Assembly: GCA_937916515.1 (NCBI GenBank)
Contig: CALFSX010000091.1
Location: 22,474-86,473 of the forward strand
DNA from: an uncultured Planctomycetaceae bacterium
GTDB taxonomy: Bacteria; Planctomycetota; Planctomycetia; Planctomycetales; Planctomycetaceae
Direction: 5' to 3'
Length of the DNA stretch: 64,000 bases
Numbering within the stretch: the first letter of the stretch is position 1; each line of letters starts with the position of its first letter. This document shows positions 44,070 through 53,029 of the stretch, piece by piece. The position numbers and the translations under genes are program-made. A model generated the notes under the pieces. That model had not been told where the DNA came from, ran no database searches, and was given only the letters and a program-made list of their open reading frames with translations.

Positions 44070-45311
44070 TCAGTCGGTCAACACGACGGGAAGTGTTCTG
44101 GCTAGTTCGTAGAAGGCGGCTCTTAGTTCAGTGGAGTTTCGCGCCGAATAAAACTTACCTCCCGTGATGTCTGCGATGTTGACAAGGGTTGCTGTGTCCT
44201 GGCTTAGCATGCTAACCGTATGAATGACGATGCCCTGGTCACGAGCATCGCGGGCCGCTGCTTCCGGGTCACGTCCTGCATTCCAAACACCGTCCGTCAG
44301 CAGGATGATCACTTTGTTGGCAAGGCCGGAAGAGTTGCTGCCGGTCAGGATTTCAACGGACCGGTCGATGCCTGCAGACATGTTAGTGCCACCCATCATG
44401 GGGATTGTGTTTTTCTGGGCGACGCTTTGAGAGATTGACGTAGCGTTCTGATTCCAGTTGTCGCTTTCCCGGTTCGGCAGATTCACGTTTGTTTCTACCG
44501 CAGGATAGAAAGTGCTGGGAGCGATAGGCATCGTGTAGTCATTCCCCCACGTGACCAGAGCGGCTCGTGGTGGTTGTTCATACTGCCCGGCTTCATCCAG
44601 AAACAGATTCACTGCATTCGCAAGAACAGCCCAGCGGCTGTTTGTTGGATGCGGTGGCGACAGGTGGTTTCTCCACAACGATCCCCATGCCGTAAAGCTG
44701 GACAGGCGAGGATTGTTTGGCGGATATTCATAATCAACGCCCGACATGTCGAACAGCATTGATCCGGAACGGTCCAGGGCAAGGCACACTTCAACATCCA
44801 GTTGAGCTGCCGTAGCGGAACTGGATGTAGAGAAATTGTTGTGGCCGAGAGCATTTGCAAAGAATAGAGGCAACGACTTTGTTCGAGAAGTATCGCTGAT
44901 ATTGCCGTCGACCCTTACCGCATTTGACGGATTCGCACCTTCAACAAATTCCCAGCGTCCTGATGCTGCCAGTTCGACTCGCCCGAATTTTACGTCTCGG
45001 TTTCTAATGAGAAATGGCTGGCCGCCAACTGAGTTTCGCTGAGCATACTGTTTGGCGGCTGTAATCGCGTCGCTGCGACTTTCAGTACGTGCCAGTGCTT
45101 CGGCCGCAGCTTTGGCAGCAGCATCTGTAGATGCTCTCAGCTCCGTGCGGACCAGTTGCATATACGCCACGTCCACAGTTAATGCTGCCGTAACAATAAA
45201 TACAAACAGCATGGCAACAATAAGAATTGCCGCTACGCCTTTCTGACGAATCAGCAACTCACTGGCTGACATGATCAGCTTCGGCCGGTTTTGAATGGCA
45301 ATTTTTTTCAC
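44070..45311 (-). CDS. TadG-like pilus protein with von Willebrand A domain
   Basis: 413 residues. The N-terminus has RQKGVAAILIVAMLFVFIVT, then ALTVDVAYMQLVRTELRAST and DAAAKAAAEALA, the TadG/Flp-assembly start with one membrane helix. Then comes a VWA domain with an intact MIDAS: LALDRSGSM (Asp180-Ser184), GGTNMSAGIDRSVEIL (the Thr) and VIILLTDGVWN (the Asp). It ends with VNIADITGGKFYSARN. The start ATG overlaps the stop of the TadE gene at 45308 (4-base overlap), indicating translational coupling. It probably takes part in assembly or adhesion of an extracellular appendage. Confidence 0.92.
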   Translation of the reverse strand: MKKIAIQNRPKLIMSASELLIRQKGVAAILIVAMLFVFIVTAALTVDVAYMQLVRTELRASTDAAAKAAAEALARTESRSDAITAAKQYAQRNSVGGQPFLIRNRDVKFGRVELAASGRWEFVEGANPSNAVRVDGNISDTSRTKSLPLFFANALGHNNFSTSSSATAAQLDVEVCLALDRSGSMLFDMSGVDYEYPPNNPRLSSFTAWGSLWRNHLSPPHPTNSRWAVLANAVNLFLDEAGQYEQPPRAALVTWGNDYTMPIAPSTFYPAVETNVNLPNRESDNWNQNATSISQSVAQKNTIPMMGGTNMSAGIDRSVEILTGSNSSGLANKVIILLTDGVWNAGRDPEAAARDARDQGIVIHTVSMLSQDTATLVNIADITGGKFYSARNSTELRAAFYELARTLPVVLTD

Positions 45312-45715
45312 AGCCTTACCATCTCCACTTTTTTAGTCAGGTTTTTTCCCGAAAATACCCACAATGGCCCTAATGCTGCTGAACTGGCATCGATTGTCAC
45401 AGTCACTGAAATTCGCGTGCCTCGAGCAGTATTGATATCAATGTTGCTGGGGGAAAACGTGACGTTGAATGATGTGATATCGCGTACCGCAAGTGCTTCT
45501 GCACATCGCACTGTGGCAAACTGATCTGTTCCGTTGGGGCTGGAAGCAGCCTTGGCCGCTTCGTAGGCGGCAATCGTGATCGACTGTTTCAGGAAGATGG
45601 CATTGGACGCTTCAATGGAGCCGAATACAAGAACAAGCAGCAGCGGAAGCGTTATGGCTGCCTCAACAGCAGCCGTTCCCGACCTGGATTCCGGTTTGCA
45701 AGTTCCTTTCTTCAT
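45308..45715 (-). CDS. TadE-like pseudopilin
   Basis: 135 residues. The pilin-like segment is RSGTAAVEAAITLPLLLVLV, then FGSIEASNAIFLKQSITIAAYEAA, with the conserved Glu near the start of the helix and the E-A-A-K-A helix end. The exported domain is short and beta-rich (DITSFNVTFSPSNID, RISVTVTIDASSAALGP). Coupled to the VWA gene downstream by a 4-base overlap. Confidence 0.9.
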   Translation of the reverse strand: MKKGTCKPESRSGTAAVEAAITLPLLLVLVFGSIEASNAIFLKQSITIAAYEAAKAASSPNGTDQFATVRCAEALAVRDITSFNVTFSPSNIDINTARGTRISVTVTIDASSAALGPLWVFSGKNLTKKVEMVRL

Positions 45716-45802
45716 GATGTCAGTCTATTTCAGGAATTGGACCTTGGCGTCAAAAAAAAACTTTCTGACTGCAACCTGACAATTTTGGGGTCAGCCATGT
45801 GA

Positions 45803-45833
45803 AGATTGCCCGGCTTGATATTCCGGGCAATCT
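45803..45833. terminator. hairpin inside the Tad cluster
   Basis: Perfect 11-pair stem AGATTGCCCGG / CCGGGCAATCT with a nine-base loop, 62 bases after the VWA gene stop (minus strand) and before the TadE gene at 45715. No T run follows on the minus strand (TCTTCAC), so it may be a partial terminator or an mRNA-processing hairpin that sets gene dosage within the cluster. Confidence 0.5.
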
Positions 45834-45894
45834 GTTTCACATTGCAGCTTCAGGTTTCAAATGTCATGGTGACTGTCATGTCCTCCGTGCTGGA

Positions 45895-47934
45895 CTATTC
45901 ATCATCAATCAAAAGACGAGCGGGTGGCACCTGTCCGGCGAGTACCGCAAACGCGGCTTCCAGGTCGGCTTCCATTTCTTCATTTGATGCACCTGATGGA
46001 ATATGCACGTATTCCCCACCAGACATCTGAGCGATCGCTGACATCAACACGGTGTCGGCTCCGTCACCCATGGAAATCGTATGTACCACATAGCCCGCGT
46101 CGAACGCTTCTTTGGCTCGAACAAAGGAATGCAGTGCAGCGCGCCAGTTACCATCGCTGTTACCGCCACTTGTGTAACCGCTATCGATAATTACATCCGC
46201 CGTACCGTCTCCATCGAAGTCGGTGATTTCATTCCAGTTCCATCCCGAAGGCAGGTTTGAGCTGCTGTAGCCGCTTGGGTACTGGTTTGATTGACCGTCG
46301 GTCATCAGCAGTACGGCCTTTTGAGCACCGTATCGGCCCTGATCGTCCAGCAGTTCTTTGGCATCTTCCAGGCCGTAGCCGATACCTGTTGAACTGTTAT
46401 AGTGACCCGGCTGTTTGTGGCGTTGGATGGTGTTGATTTTCATGACGTCCGTTGTCAGATGCTTGCCAGCAAGGTCAACTGTTTCGTCAGCACCGTCATC
46501 CCACAGCCCGGTTTCAATTCGGGAGTTGGTGGCATAGGTAACCAGTCCCAGCTGGTCGCCGTATCCCAGGTTATCCAGGAACGTTGCCAGTTTTGTGACG
46601 CCTTCTTTCATTGCGTGGTGAGGGTAAATCGGAGCTCGCCACAGGTCTTCTGAATCCCTGTTGGACAGGCGGGAAACGGTCAGGTAGTGCATCAGAGTTC
46701 GGTAACCATATTTCTTCTGGTATCCGAAACTGCTGAGACTGTTGCCTTTGACGTAGTTGATGTAGCCTTCCCACAGTGATTTACTTTCGCTTTCCGAAGG
46801 CTTGCCCTTGCGCATTCCTGAAGAATTTTTGCCTTCCTGAGGGAATGGAACATAGCTGCCACTGCTTGATCCGCCTGACGACGAGCTTCCAGCACCCGGA
46901 TAGTCGGCTGTCAGGCCATAGTAGTAATAGGTGCTGCCTCCGCTGTTGCGAAACAGGTAGCCGTTGTAGCTTCCGCTGGTGAAGACCAGCCAGTTGTAGC
47001 CATAGCCGGAACCAATGCGATAGCCGCCGTAGCTCATGGAGCCTGAGCTCCAGCCGTCATAGTAGTTACCGCTGCTGGAAGAACTGCCTGAACCTGACCC
47101 AGGTCCACCGTCGTCCAGGTGCAGTGCTTCGAAAATTGTCTGAGTGTCGCTGCTGCTGATATAGGTTCCTGCGTAGGAGTCGATATCACCGAAGCCTGTG
47201 CTTGGAAACTTCTCCGTTGTCTGTTCATCGCTGTAAGTTGCCCCTGAATCGACGAGCGCGTCCCAGATGTTGTCCAGGCCGGTTTCGATGGCTGCCAGGC
47301 CGATTCGGTTTTTGGTGTCTGTTCGGAATTGGCTGTCAAAAGCCATGGAGCCCGAATAGTCAAGTACGGCAACGATGTCGCGAGATTCAATAAATGCCAC
47401 GGCGCTGGTTTGAAGTGCGTGTGCTCGAGTACCAGTGACGGGGGCGAAGATCAGGGGAAGTTTTGCGTCAGGCTTGGTTGAATCGCTGTTCGTCTTGCGA
47501 ATGCTTACTTTAACCATGTTGTAGGGAGCTGATCCCCAGGTTTCTGTAAAGGAAACTCCATCTTCCGCCAGTAATCGGTGGCCCAGTTCAACGTCAGTGC
47601 TGGGGGCAATGTAGAATCCGTTCATTTCGCAAATGTTCTTTGCCATTGTGCGTGCAGCAGCTGCTGCAATTGCCTGTACGGCCTGAACGTTGGTTTCGCC
47701 CTGTTCACCCGCTTCTCTGATGCCAACCACAATTTCCTGAGCCGCCGCTAAAGCTGCAGCATCAGCGGATGACTGCATGCGAGTCTGCGTGACAGTGATC
47801 ATTCCCAGGTCGACTGACATTCCTACAAATGTCATTGCCGCCATCAGGCTTACGATCGCCAGAACGAAGAAGATTCCCTTTCGGCAGCGCTGGCGCAAAC
47901 CGCTGATGGAACCTATAAGATCTAACCGTTTCAT
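45895..47934 (-). CDS. large TadG-like VWA protein with Ser/Gly/Tyr insert
   Basis: 679 residues. It starts with RCRKGIFFVLAIVSLMAAMT, then FVGMSVDLGMITVTQTRMQ and SSADAAALAAAQ, the typical Tad-G membrane anchor and pseudopilin-like helix. The VWA domain begins at IVAVLDYSGSM (Asp192-Ser196, MIDAS). It is interrupted at about residues 275-385 by a low-complexity stretch (GGPGSGSGSSSSSGNYYDGW, then GSSSSGGSSSGSY). The fold continues with YGDQLGLVTYATNSRIETGL, STGIGYGLEDAKELL and AVLLMTDGQSNQ, then DFDGDGTADVI. It ends VHTISMGDGADTVLMSAIAQ MSGGEYVHI. Likely an exported or appendage-associated protein of the TadE/VWA cluster. Confidence 0.92.
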   Translation of the reverse strand: MKRLDLIGSISGLRQRCRKGIFFVLAIVSLMAAMTFVGMSVDLGMITVTQTRMQSSADAAALAAAQEIVVGIREAGEQGETNVQAVQAIAAAAARTMAKNICEMNGFYIAPSTDVELGHRLLAEDGVSFTETWGSAPYNMVKVSIRKTNSDSTKPDAKLPLIFAPVTGTRAHALQTSAVAFIESRDIVAVLDYSGSMAFDSQFRTDTKNRIGLAAIETGLDNIWDALVDSGATYSDEQTTEKFPSTGFGDIDSYAGTYISSSDTQTIFEALHLDDGGPGSGSGSSSSSGNYYDGWSSGSMSYGGYRIGSGYGYNWLVFTSGSYNGYLFRNSGGSTYYYYGLTADYPGAGSSSSGGSSSGSYVPFPQEGKNSSGMRKGKPSESESKSLWEGYINYVKGNSLSSFGYQKKYGYRTLMHYLTVSRLSNRDSEDLWRAPIYPHHAMKEGVTKLATFLDNLGYGDQLGLVTYATNSRIETGLWDDGADETVDLAGKHLTTDVMKINTIQRHKQPGHYNSSTGIGYGLEDAKELLDDQGRYGAQKAVLLMTDGQSNQYPSGYSSSNLPSGWNWNEITDFDGDGTADVIIDSGYTSGGNSDGNWRAALHSFVRAKEAFDAGYVVHTISMGDGADTVLMSAIAQMSGGEYVHIPSGASNEEMEADLEAAFAVLAGQVPPARLLIDDE

Positions 47935-48012
47935 CGATACCCCCCCAGGTAAACATTAAACCGTAACTTTTCGATAGCACCCGGCATGATGTTGGGTGAT
48001 ATTTTGATTTGA

Positions 48013-48513
48013 CTATTGTGAAAGACCGCCCGCCATTCCGGCTCGCATAACCAACGAAGCGGAAACTGACTTTCCGCCCATGTATCTGACTGGAAACAGG
48101 CTGATCGACGAGTACGGAAGCTCCAGCTTGATCTTTACCATTTTAAGCTCGTTGGCTTCGTCGGAAATATCGAAGGCCTGTCCCGCGCTGCCTCCGTCTG
48201 CATGAATGATTGAAACCACCAGGTCGTTGCCCGGTAGCCCGGAAGCTGTTACGAAATTTCTCAGGTCGCGTTCCAGCTTGGCATTTGGTGTGTCGCCTTC
48301 GCCAACGATTTCAGACCATCGCATGTTTGTTATCCGGCCCGCTTCACGAACCGACGACTGCATAATCGTGCTGGCTCGCAGTGCCGTGCCCATTTCAATA
48401 GTGCCCAGAACCAGAATCAGCATCATTGGCAGAACCACGGCAGCTTCAACGGCCGCTACGCCTTTTCGGTTTTGCGTGGCACTGACATATTTATTTTGGA
48501 TGTTTGATTTCAT
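48013..48513 (-). CDS. TadE-like pseudopilin
   Basis: 166 residues from the ATG at 48513, eight bases after the upstream stop; AGGAATAG serves as the ribosome-binding site. The pilin signature is NRKGVAAVEAAVVLPMMLIL, then VLGTIEMGTALRASTIMQSS, with Glu in the usual place. The exported part has EREL-like LERDLRNFVTASGLPGNDLV and YSSISLFPVRYMGGKSVSAS. It is an internal member of the cluster, closest to the TadE gene upstream. Confidence 0.9.
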   Translation of the reverse strand: MKSNIQNKYVSATQNRKGVAAVEAAVVLPMMLILVLGTIEMGTALRASTIMQSSVREAGRITNMRWSEIVGEGDTPNAKLERDLRNFVTASGLPGNDLVVSIIHADGGSAGQAFDISDEANELKMVKIKLELPYSSISLFPVRYMGGKSVSASLVMRAGMAGGLSQ

Positions 48514-48521
48514 CGTGATGC

Positions 48522-49004
48522 CTATTCCTTTCTCATCACACACTGACCATACAGGTTCAGGCTGGTCACCCAGCGAGGCCCCAGAATTCCAACTTTGGAA
48601 TAGGGCACCTGTACGCGGACAATGAACAGTGAATGAGAATTCAGCGTGCTGACTTCGACATCCGGCAGTGAGTCGTAATCGATTGACGTTGGGTCGATTG
48701 TCGCATCATCAAAGGCACTGGCGTCTTTGACCCAGATTTTTATGTCAGCGTGATCGGCGTTGACGGCAGATCCAAGAATGTCCTTGGCGATTTGCTTGAC
48801 GTCGGCGCTGGTTTTGTCTTCGCCGACCCCGGCACGGGCAGCTCGTCGAGCGGCTGAGTTCATCGTGTGAATGGTCATAAAGCAGTGACCAAACTCAATG
48901 AACCCAAACAAAAACGTGAAGAACACTGGCAGAACCACTGCGGTCTCAACCAGTGTTGTGCCACGTCGTTTGTTGCCGGAGCGGTTTCTTGTGAAAAGTT
49001 TCAT
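48522..49004 (-). CDS. TadE-like pseudopilin, first gene of the cluster
   Basis: 160 residues from the ATG at 49004; the frame runs further upstream without support. The signature is KRRGTTLVETAVVLPVFFTF, then LFGFIEFGHCFMTIHTMNSA and ARRAARAGVG. The exported part includes DVKQIAKDILGSAVNADHAD and SLFIVRVQVPYSKVGILGP, like TadE proteins of other Tad loci. It opens a minus-strand unit of six genes (49004 to 43636) with small gaps, the largest being about 180 bases around the hairpin at 45803. The promoter should be in the 680-base spacer upstream. Confidence 0.9.
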   Translation of the reverse strand: MKLFTRNRSGNKRRGTTLVETAVVLPVFFTFLFGFIEFGHCFMTIHTMNSAARRAARAGVGEDKTSADVKQIAKDILGSAVNADHADIKIWVKDASAFDDATIDPTSIDYDSLPDVEVSTLNSHSLFIVRVQVPYSKVGILGPRWVTSLNLYGQCVMRKE

Positions 49005-49686
49005 GGCGATATCAATTTGTTTTGAATCGTTCTGGCAGTCAACGGTCTGGTCCAACGTGGGACGTAGACGGCTGCCAACGTATGAAACATAGGGTGGGGA
49101 ATTCATCTTGCTGCCAAATCACTCAGCTTCCACGCAGAATGGGCTTTTCCAGTGGCGTTGCGGAAACGAGGTGTGTTGCCGAAACGCAACATGGGGGTTT
49201 TGACTGCCCAGGCGGCAGCATGGTTGTTGAGTTACGGCAACATGACGTTTCAATTCCCCCGCAAACGGCCCCGTTTCAGCGTGAATAGAAGGGGCATAAA
49301 TGTTAGGCCTGTGACGGTTCTGCTTTTTGCAACGAAGTCACTGGTTGTACGAAATTGAGGCAGATTTATTCTGCACCGTTGCGAGTAGTTCCAGGTTAAA
49401 TACGCCAGGCAACACTTGCATTAGCCGACGCGTCCGCTCAGCAATATTTGGGCGCCGCGGACTGAACGGCGATCGTGGCGGAAATGGAGTGGCCGTTTTA
49501 TCGGCCAATGGATTGCATGCACCATCGTCTGCCTGGTTTGGCGACGAGCAGAGGTCGGTCTTTCGTTTGGCAGCGTTGCGTTTCGTTTCGCATGTTGCGT
49601 TCGTCAGCGTTGCTCAATGTTTTGAGCAACTTTGCTTTCGCAGTCGACGAAATTGGTCGCCTTTTGCTCTGCGAAAGTGTGGCTGA
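49005..49686. other. spacer upstream of the Tad cluster
   Basis: 682 bases between the first TadE gene and the end of the PQQ-like gene. Frames on the plus strand (49152-49358, 49327-49686, 49475-49942) have no family signal and no good ribosome-binding site. The Tad cluster promoter should lie near 49010-49150, but I see no convincing sequence for it. Confidence 0.45.
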
Positions 49687-50952
49687 TTATTTGTCAGTTG
49701 CAGTTTTGCCGATGCAGTACAGTTTCCTGTTCGACCGAGTAAGCAGCCGGTCGCCGACAATGGCGGGGGTCGCGTTGAACAAGCTGTCATCATTTGCGAT
49801 GATATTGTGTGCCAGTTGTTTATATTCGGGGCCAATCGCTACGGCAAAGATTCCGTTTTCGCGAGTCGTCAGGTACATTCGATCGCCCGCCAGGACCGTT
49901 GATGCATACACACGTTCTTTGGTGTCCATCCGTTGCTGGTAAACTGTTTTTCCTGTGGATGCGTCCATGCAGTTCGCAATTCCACGGTCGCTGGCCCAAT
50001 ACAGTTTCCCTTCGTGGTAGACGGGTGACGTTACGTTTGCGCCAACGTTGGCTTCCCATAGTTTGTGAGTCTTTGTGACGTCGCCGCTGCCACCCAGTCG
50101 GATTGCCATCGCCTGATTCTTGCGGCCTCCCAACACATAGGCAATACCATCATTGGCCACCACGCACGGCACAACATAGTCCTGAATGCCGACGCAGTGC
50201 CACAGCTCTTTGCCAGTCAAAGGATCAAGTCCTCGAAGGTGCTCCTTATAACTCACGATCAATTCGTCGCGTCCATCTGCAGAAGTGCTGACCAAAGGCG
50301 TTGTCCAGCTTTTTTGTACGTCCTCCAATCGCCAAACTTCTTTTCCAGTCTGGCGATTGAAGGCGAACACGGTATCGGATTCGATACTGGCATTCACGAT
50401 GACCAGGTTCTGGTACAAAATCGGCGACGCGGCAGAACCGAATCCCGCGGTGTTGCTTCCCGTATCAGCCTGCCAAAGTTTGTTGCCTTCGTGATCAAAC
50501 GCGACAACGCCGGAAACTCCAAAATAGGAGTACACTCCAGCTTCATCGCAGACGCAGCTACCTGACGCATAACCATGATCAGTGACTCTCCTGCTGGCCG
50601 CTTGTTCGTCGGGAGAAGCTTCGATGACTCCATCCCACAACTGCTTGCCGCTTGTCAGGTCGAAGCAAAGCACATGCAGTTTCAAGTCGGCTCGATTTCC
50701 CGGCTGATCCTGATCGATGCCGTAGCCTGTGAACGACGTCAGATAAACTCGGTCTGCGTAGACGATTGGGCTGGAAGCTCCGTTTCCGGGGATTTCTGTC
50801 GCCCACAACATGTTCTGCGATTCGTTCCATTCCAATGGCACGTCGGCAGACGGATCTGAAGCATTTCCGTCGTCGCCCCGAAATCTCGGCCAGTCGGCCG
50901 CGTGTACGAATCCAAGTGATCCGACGAGCAGAAAAATCGTTGGTCGAAACAT
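49687..50952 (-). CDS. secreted PQQ-like beta-propeller protein
   Basis: 421 residues. Signal peptide: MFRPTIFLLVGSLGFVHA before ADWPRFRGDDGNA. Propeller repeats follow: CFDLTSGKQLWDGVIEA, AFDHEGNKLWQADTGSNT, AFNRQTGKEVWRLEDVQ, GLDPLTGKELWHCVG, CMDASTGKTVYQQRMDTKE and FAVAIGPEYKQLAHN. A G-x-A-S-S-P-I-V start of the first blade (NGASSPIVYADRVYLT) is shared with the paralogue at 39762-41060. No PQQ ligands are evident. Likely a periplasmic or surface propeller; function unknown. Confidence 0.9.
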   Translation of the reverse strand: MFRPTIFLLVGSLGFVHAADWPRFRGDDGNASDPSADVPLEWNESQNMLWATEIPGNGASSPIVYADRVYLTSFTGYGIDQDQPGNRADLKLHVLCFDLTSGKQLWDGVIEASPDEQAASRRVTDHGYASGSCVCDEAGVYSYFGVSGVVAFDHEGNKLWQADTGSNTAGFGSAASPILYQNLVIVNASIESDTVFAFNRQTGKEVWRLEDVQKSWTTPLVSTSADGRDELIVSYKEHLRGLDPLTGKELWHCVGIQDYVVPCVVANDGIAYVLGGRKNQAMAIRLGGSGDVTKTHKLWEANVGANVTSPVYHEGKLYWASDRGIANCMDASTGKTVYQQRMDTKERVYASTVLAGDRMYLTTRENGIFAVAIGPEYKQLAHNIIANDDSLFNATPAIVGDRLLTRSNRKLYCIGKTATDK

Positions 50953-51030
50953 TGGTCGTCGCCTGCGGGGAATTCTACGGAATGGATTTTTAGAAAGTAC
51001 AATGCGTCCCAGGTGCTGAATACTGAGGCT

Positions 51031-51540
51031 CTATTTCTTTGCCGGCTCTGCTGGCTGCTTTGTTTTTTCGAACGTGCCAAACATGTGTCCGCCTTTGTCG
51101 CCATGTTGCCAGGTGCCCGCATATCGATTTTCATAAAAAATGACTCGCGCGGAAAACTGGCTGCCCATGCCTGGAATGGTAGCATCCGTCATCGTCACCA
51201 TGGGCGTGTCTCCCGCCCATTCAATTGGCAGAGTTACGGGGACTCGAGCATCGGTCTTGCCGTATTTGATGCGACACATAATGGTCCACAAGTTTCCGGT
51301 CACCTTTGTAACGCCTTCAATTTCGTAGCGTTCTGGTTTTGGCGTTTCATTCATTTTCTCGTCAATCGTGAATGATCCTGTCAATGTTGTATTGGACAAC
51401 ATGGCGACGAATGCGTCTTCACGTTTTTGTTGAGCATCAGCGTTTGATGATGCGTCGTCTGACGTTTGGCCGAAGCTGACAGCAGTGACGTTTGCCAGTA
51501 GTAAAGCGGCAAAAACAGTAAGTCCACGAGCTATAGTCAT
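51031..51540 (-). CDS. secreted hypothetical protein
   Basis: 169 residues. Signal peptide MTIARGLTVFAALLLANVTA, ending SFGQ before TSDDASSNADAQ. The mature part contains a small beta-rich domain with NTTLTGSFTIDEKMNETPKP, ERYEIEGVTKVTGNLWTIM, LPIEWAGDTPMVTMTDATIP, FYENRYAGTWQHGDKGGHMF and a Lys/Pro/Glu tail. The tail G-T-F-E-K and the strand pattern resemble lipocalin-like families, but I do not recognise one. Monocistronic; function unknown. Confidence 0.8.
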   Translation of the reverse strand: MTIARGLTVFAALLLANVTAVSFGQTSDDASSNADAQQKREDAFVAMLSNTTLTGSFTIDEKMNETPKPERYEIEGVTKVTGNLWTIMCRIKYGKTDARVPVTLPIEWAGDTPMVTMTDATIPGMGSQFSARVIFYENRYAGTWQHGDKGGHMFGTFEKTKQPAEPAKK

Positions 51541-52141
51541 TGAGATTGTCCTTTGTAAAAGCAGTTTTGCAGTGCCTGTGATTTTAGAGTCTTATCCAAC
51601 CTGATGCCCGCCTGTTCGATACATCATTTGCAAATTCCGTGCGGTCGCGCACATCTCTGTCAGGGCTGCTCAAAAAGGGGGGCTTGCCATTGCAGCCAGC
51701 TTGTTGTGATAGAGCCAACGTTTTTTGGTGCAAACGGCTGCAAATCGGTTCTGTTTGTATGACCAGGTCCAAACTGCCGCGTCAGCCAGCCTTGCCACGA
51801 TTCCGTTGCCGGGTGTTCGGCACGCTGACTGGACTGTTGGATTGTGGGCAGCTGTTTGCTGGGGAATACAGAATTCGTCTCTGAAACACACTGGGTTTCG
51901 GTCGTGCCTCGCGAAATATACTGGATCTGTCCGACGGGCGATTCACCAAACAGGTCGATGTTCCTACAATTATATTCCGTTCCGTCGATTGGCGATGGCT
52001 GCAGGTCAATTGATAGGCACCTGTTTGCGATGATCCTCTTTGAAAATCCAATCACCTGAACGACGATTCTTTCGCAGGTAACACAATCGTGTTGCGAAAG
52101 CTTCGTGTTGTCAGGCAGCGACTTAAGACTCAAATAGAAAC
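51541..52141. other. 600-base gene-free spacer
   Basis: Between divergent genes. Overlapping open frames on both strands (51660-52151, 51725-52033, 51782-52051) have no family features. A TTTTAGAGTCTTAT at 51582-51595 matches the outer end of element A, possibly a leftover fragment. Promoters for both neighbours must be here. Confidence 0.45.
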
Positions 52142-53029
52142 GTGCGAGCATTGTTTAATCGCTTCTTCAAATATTGCACCGGTCAGTCAGCCCGTTCGAC
52201 TTCATCGGTGATTTCACGGTTTGGGTCACAGGCGTTGAATTCACGTGAAGTCATTGTCAAACGCTGGCAGTTGCTGCTTTTTTGTTTGCTTATTACGTGC
52301 TGGACCGTGCCCGCATTTGCCGCTCCTCAGGCGCCGCCGGATAATGTCGAAGTGGCCAACAAGTCCGCTGAAAGCAGCCTGAGTCTTCGCAACATGCTGA
52401 AAGCTGGCGGAGCTGTTGGATATTTGATCGTCGTATTAAGCTTGTTTATGGTGGCGTTGATCGCTGACCACATCATGAATATTCGCAGATCCACGCTGAT
52501 GCCTCCCGGGTTGGCTGAAGAAGTTCATCAGTGTCTGGCGAATAGAGACATTGAAGGCGCCAGGAAAAAATGCCTTGAGCATCCCGGGTTCTTAAGTCGC
52601 CTTTTGCATTCGGGCCTGGATGAAACGGGAGTAAGCTATGCGGCGGTTGAAAAAGCGATGGAAGACGCCGCAGTTGAACAGTCAGCTCGGCTGTTTCGCC
52701 GGATTGAATATCTGTCTGTGATTGGAACCATTGCACCTATGCTGGGGCTGATGGGAACCGTTTGGGGTATGATTCAGGCGTTTCTGGAATTCGAACAGAA
52801 AGCAAATCCCCAGGTGTCGGAACTGGCTCCCGGAATTTACCGAGCACTTATTACAACGCTGTTAGGTCTTGGTGTAGCGGTGCCGTCATTGAGTGCCTTT
52901 GCGATTTTTCGCAATCGCATTGATGAACTTGCCGCCGAATCGACCTTGCTGGCCGAACACGTCTTTGCCGACTATCGACGAGCCCTGCAGGTGCGACGCA
53001 AAACTTCACCGCGTTCGGTTCAGGATTAG
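52142..53029 (+). CDS. MotA/TolQ/ExbB proton channel family protein
   Basis: 295 residues if the GTG at 52142 is used. The first 40 residues look like leader sequence before a signal peptide (RWQLLLFCLLITCWTVPAFA, about 41-60), so the true start may be nearer 52208 (GTG) or 52237 (TTG). The core has three membrane helices: VGYLIVVLSLFMVALIADHI, IGTIAPMLGLMGTVWGMIQA (the conserved TolQ/ExbB motif) and ALITTLLGLGVAVPSLSAFA. Its cytoplasmic domain is helical (RDIEGARKKCLEHPGFLSRL). With an ExbD/TolR partner such proteins use proton flow to energise outer-membrane transport. No partner gene follows; the next gene is fasciclin-like. Confidence 0.88.
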   Translation: MRALFNRFFKYCTGQSARSTSSVISRFGSQALNSREVIVKRWQLLLFCLLITCWTVPAFAAPQAPPDNVEVANKSAESSLSLRNMLKAGGAVGYLIVVLSLFMVALIADHIMNIRRSTLMPPGLAEEVHQCLANRDIEGARKKCLEHPGFLSRLLHSGLDETGVSYAAVEKAMEDAAVEQSARLFRRIEYLSVIGTIAPMLGLMGTVWGMIQAFLEFEQKANPQVSELAPGIYRALITTLLGLGVAVPSLSAFAIFRNRIDELAAESTLLAEHVFADYRRALQVRRKTSPRSVQD

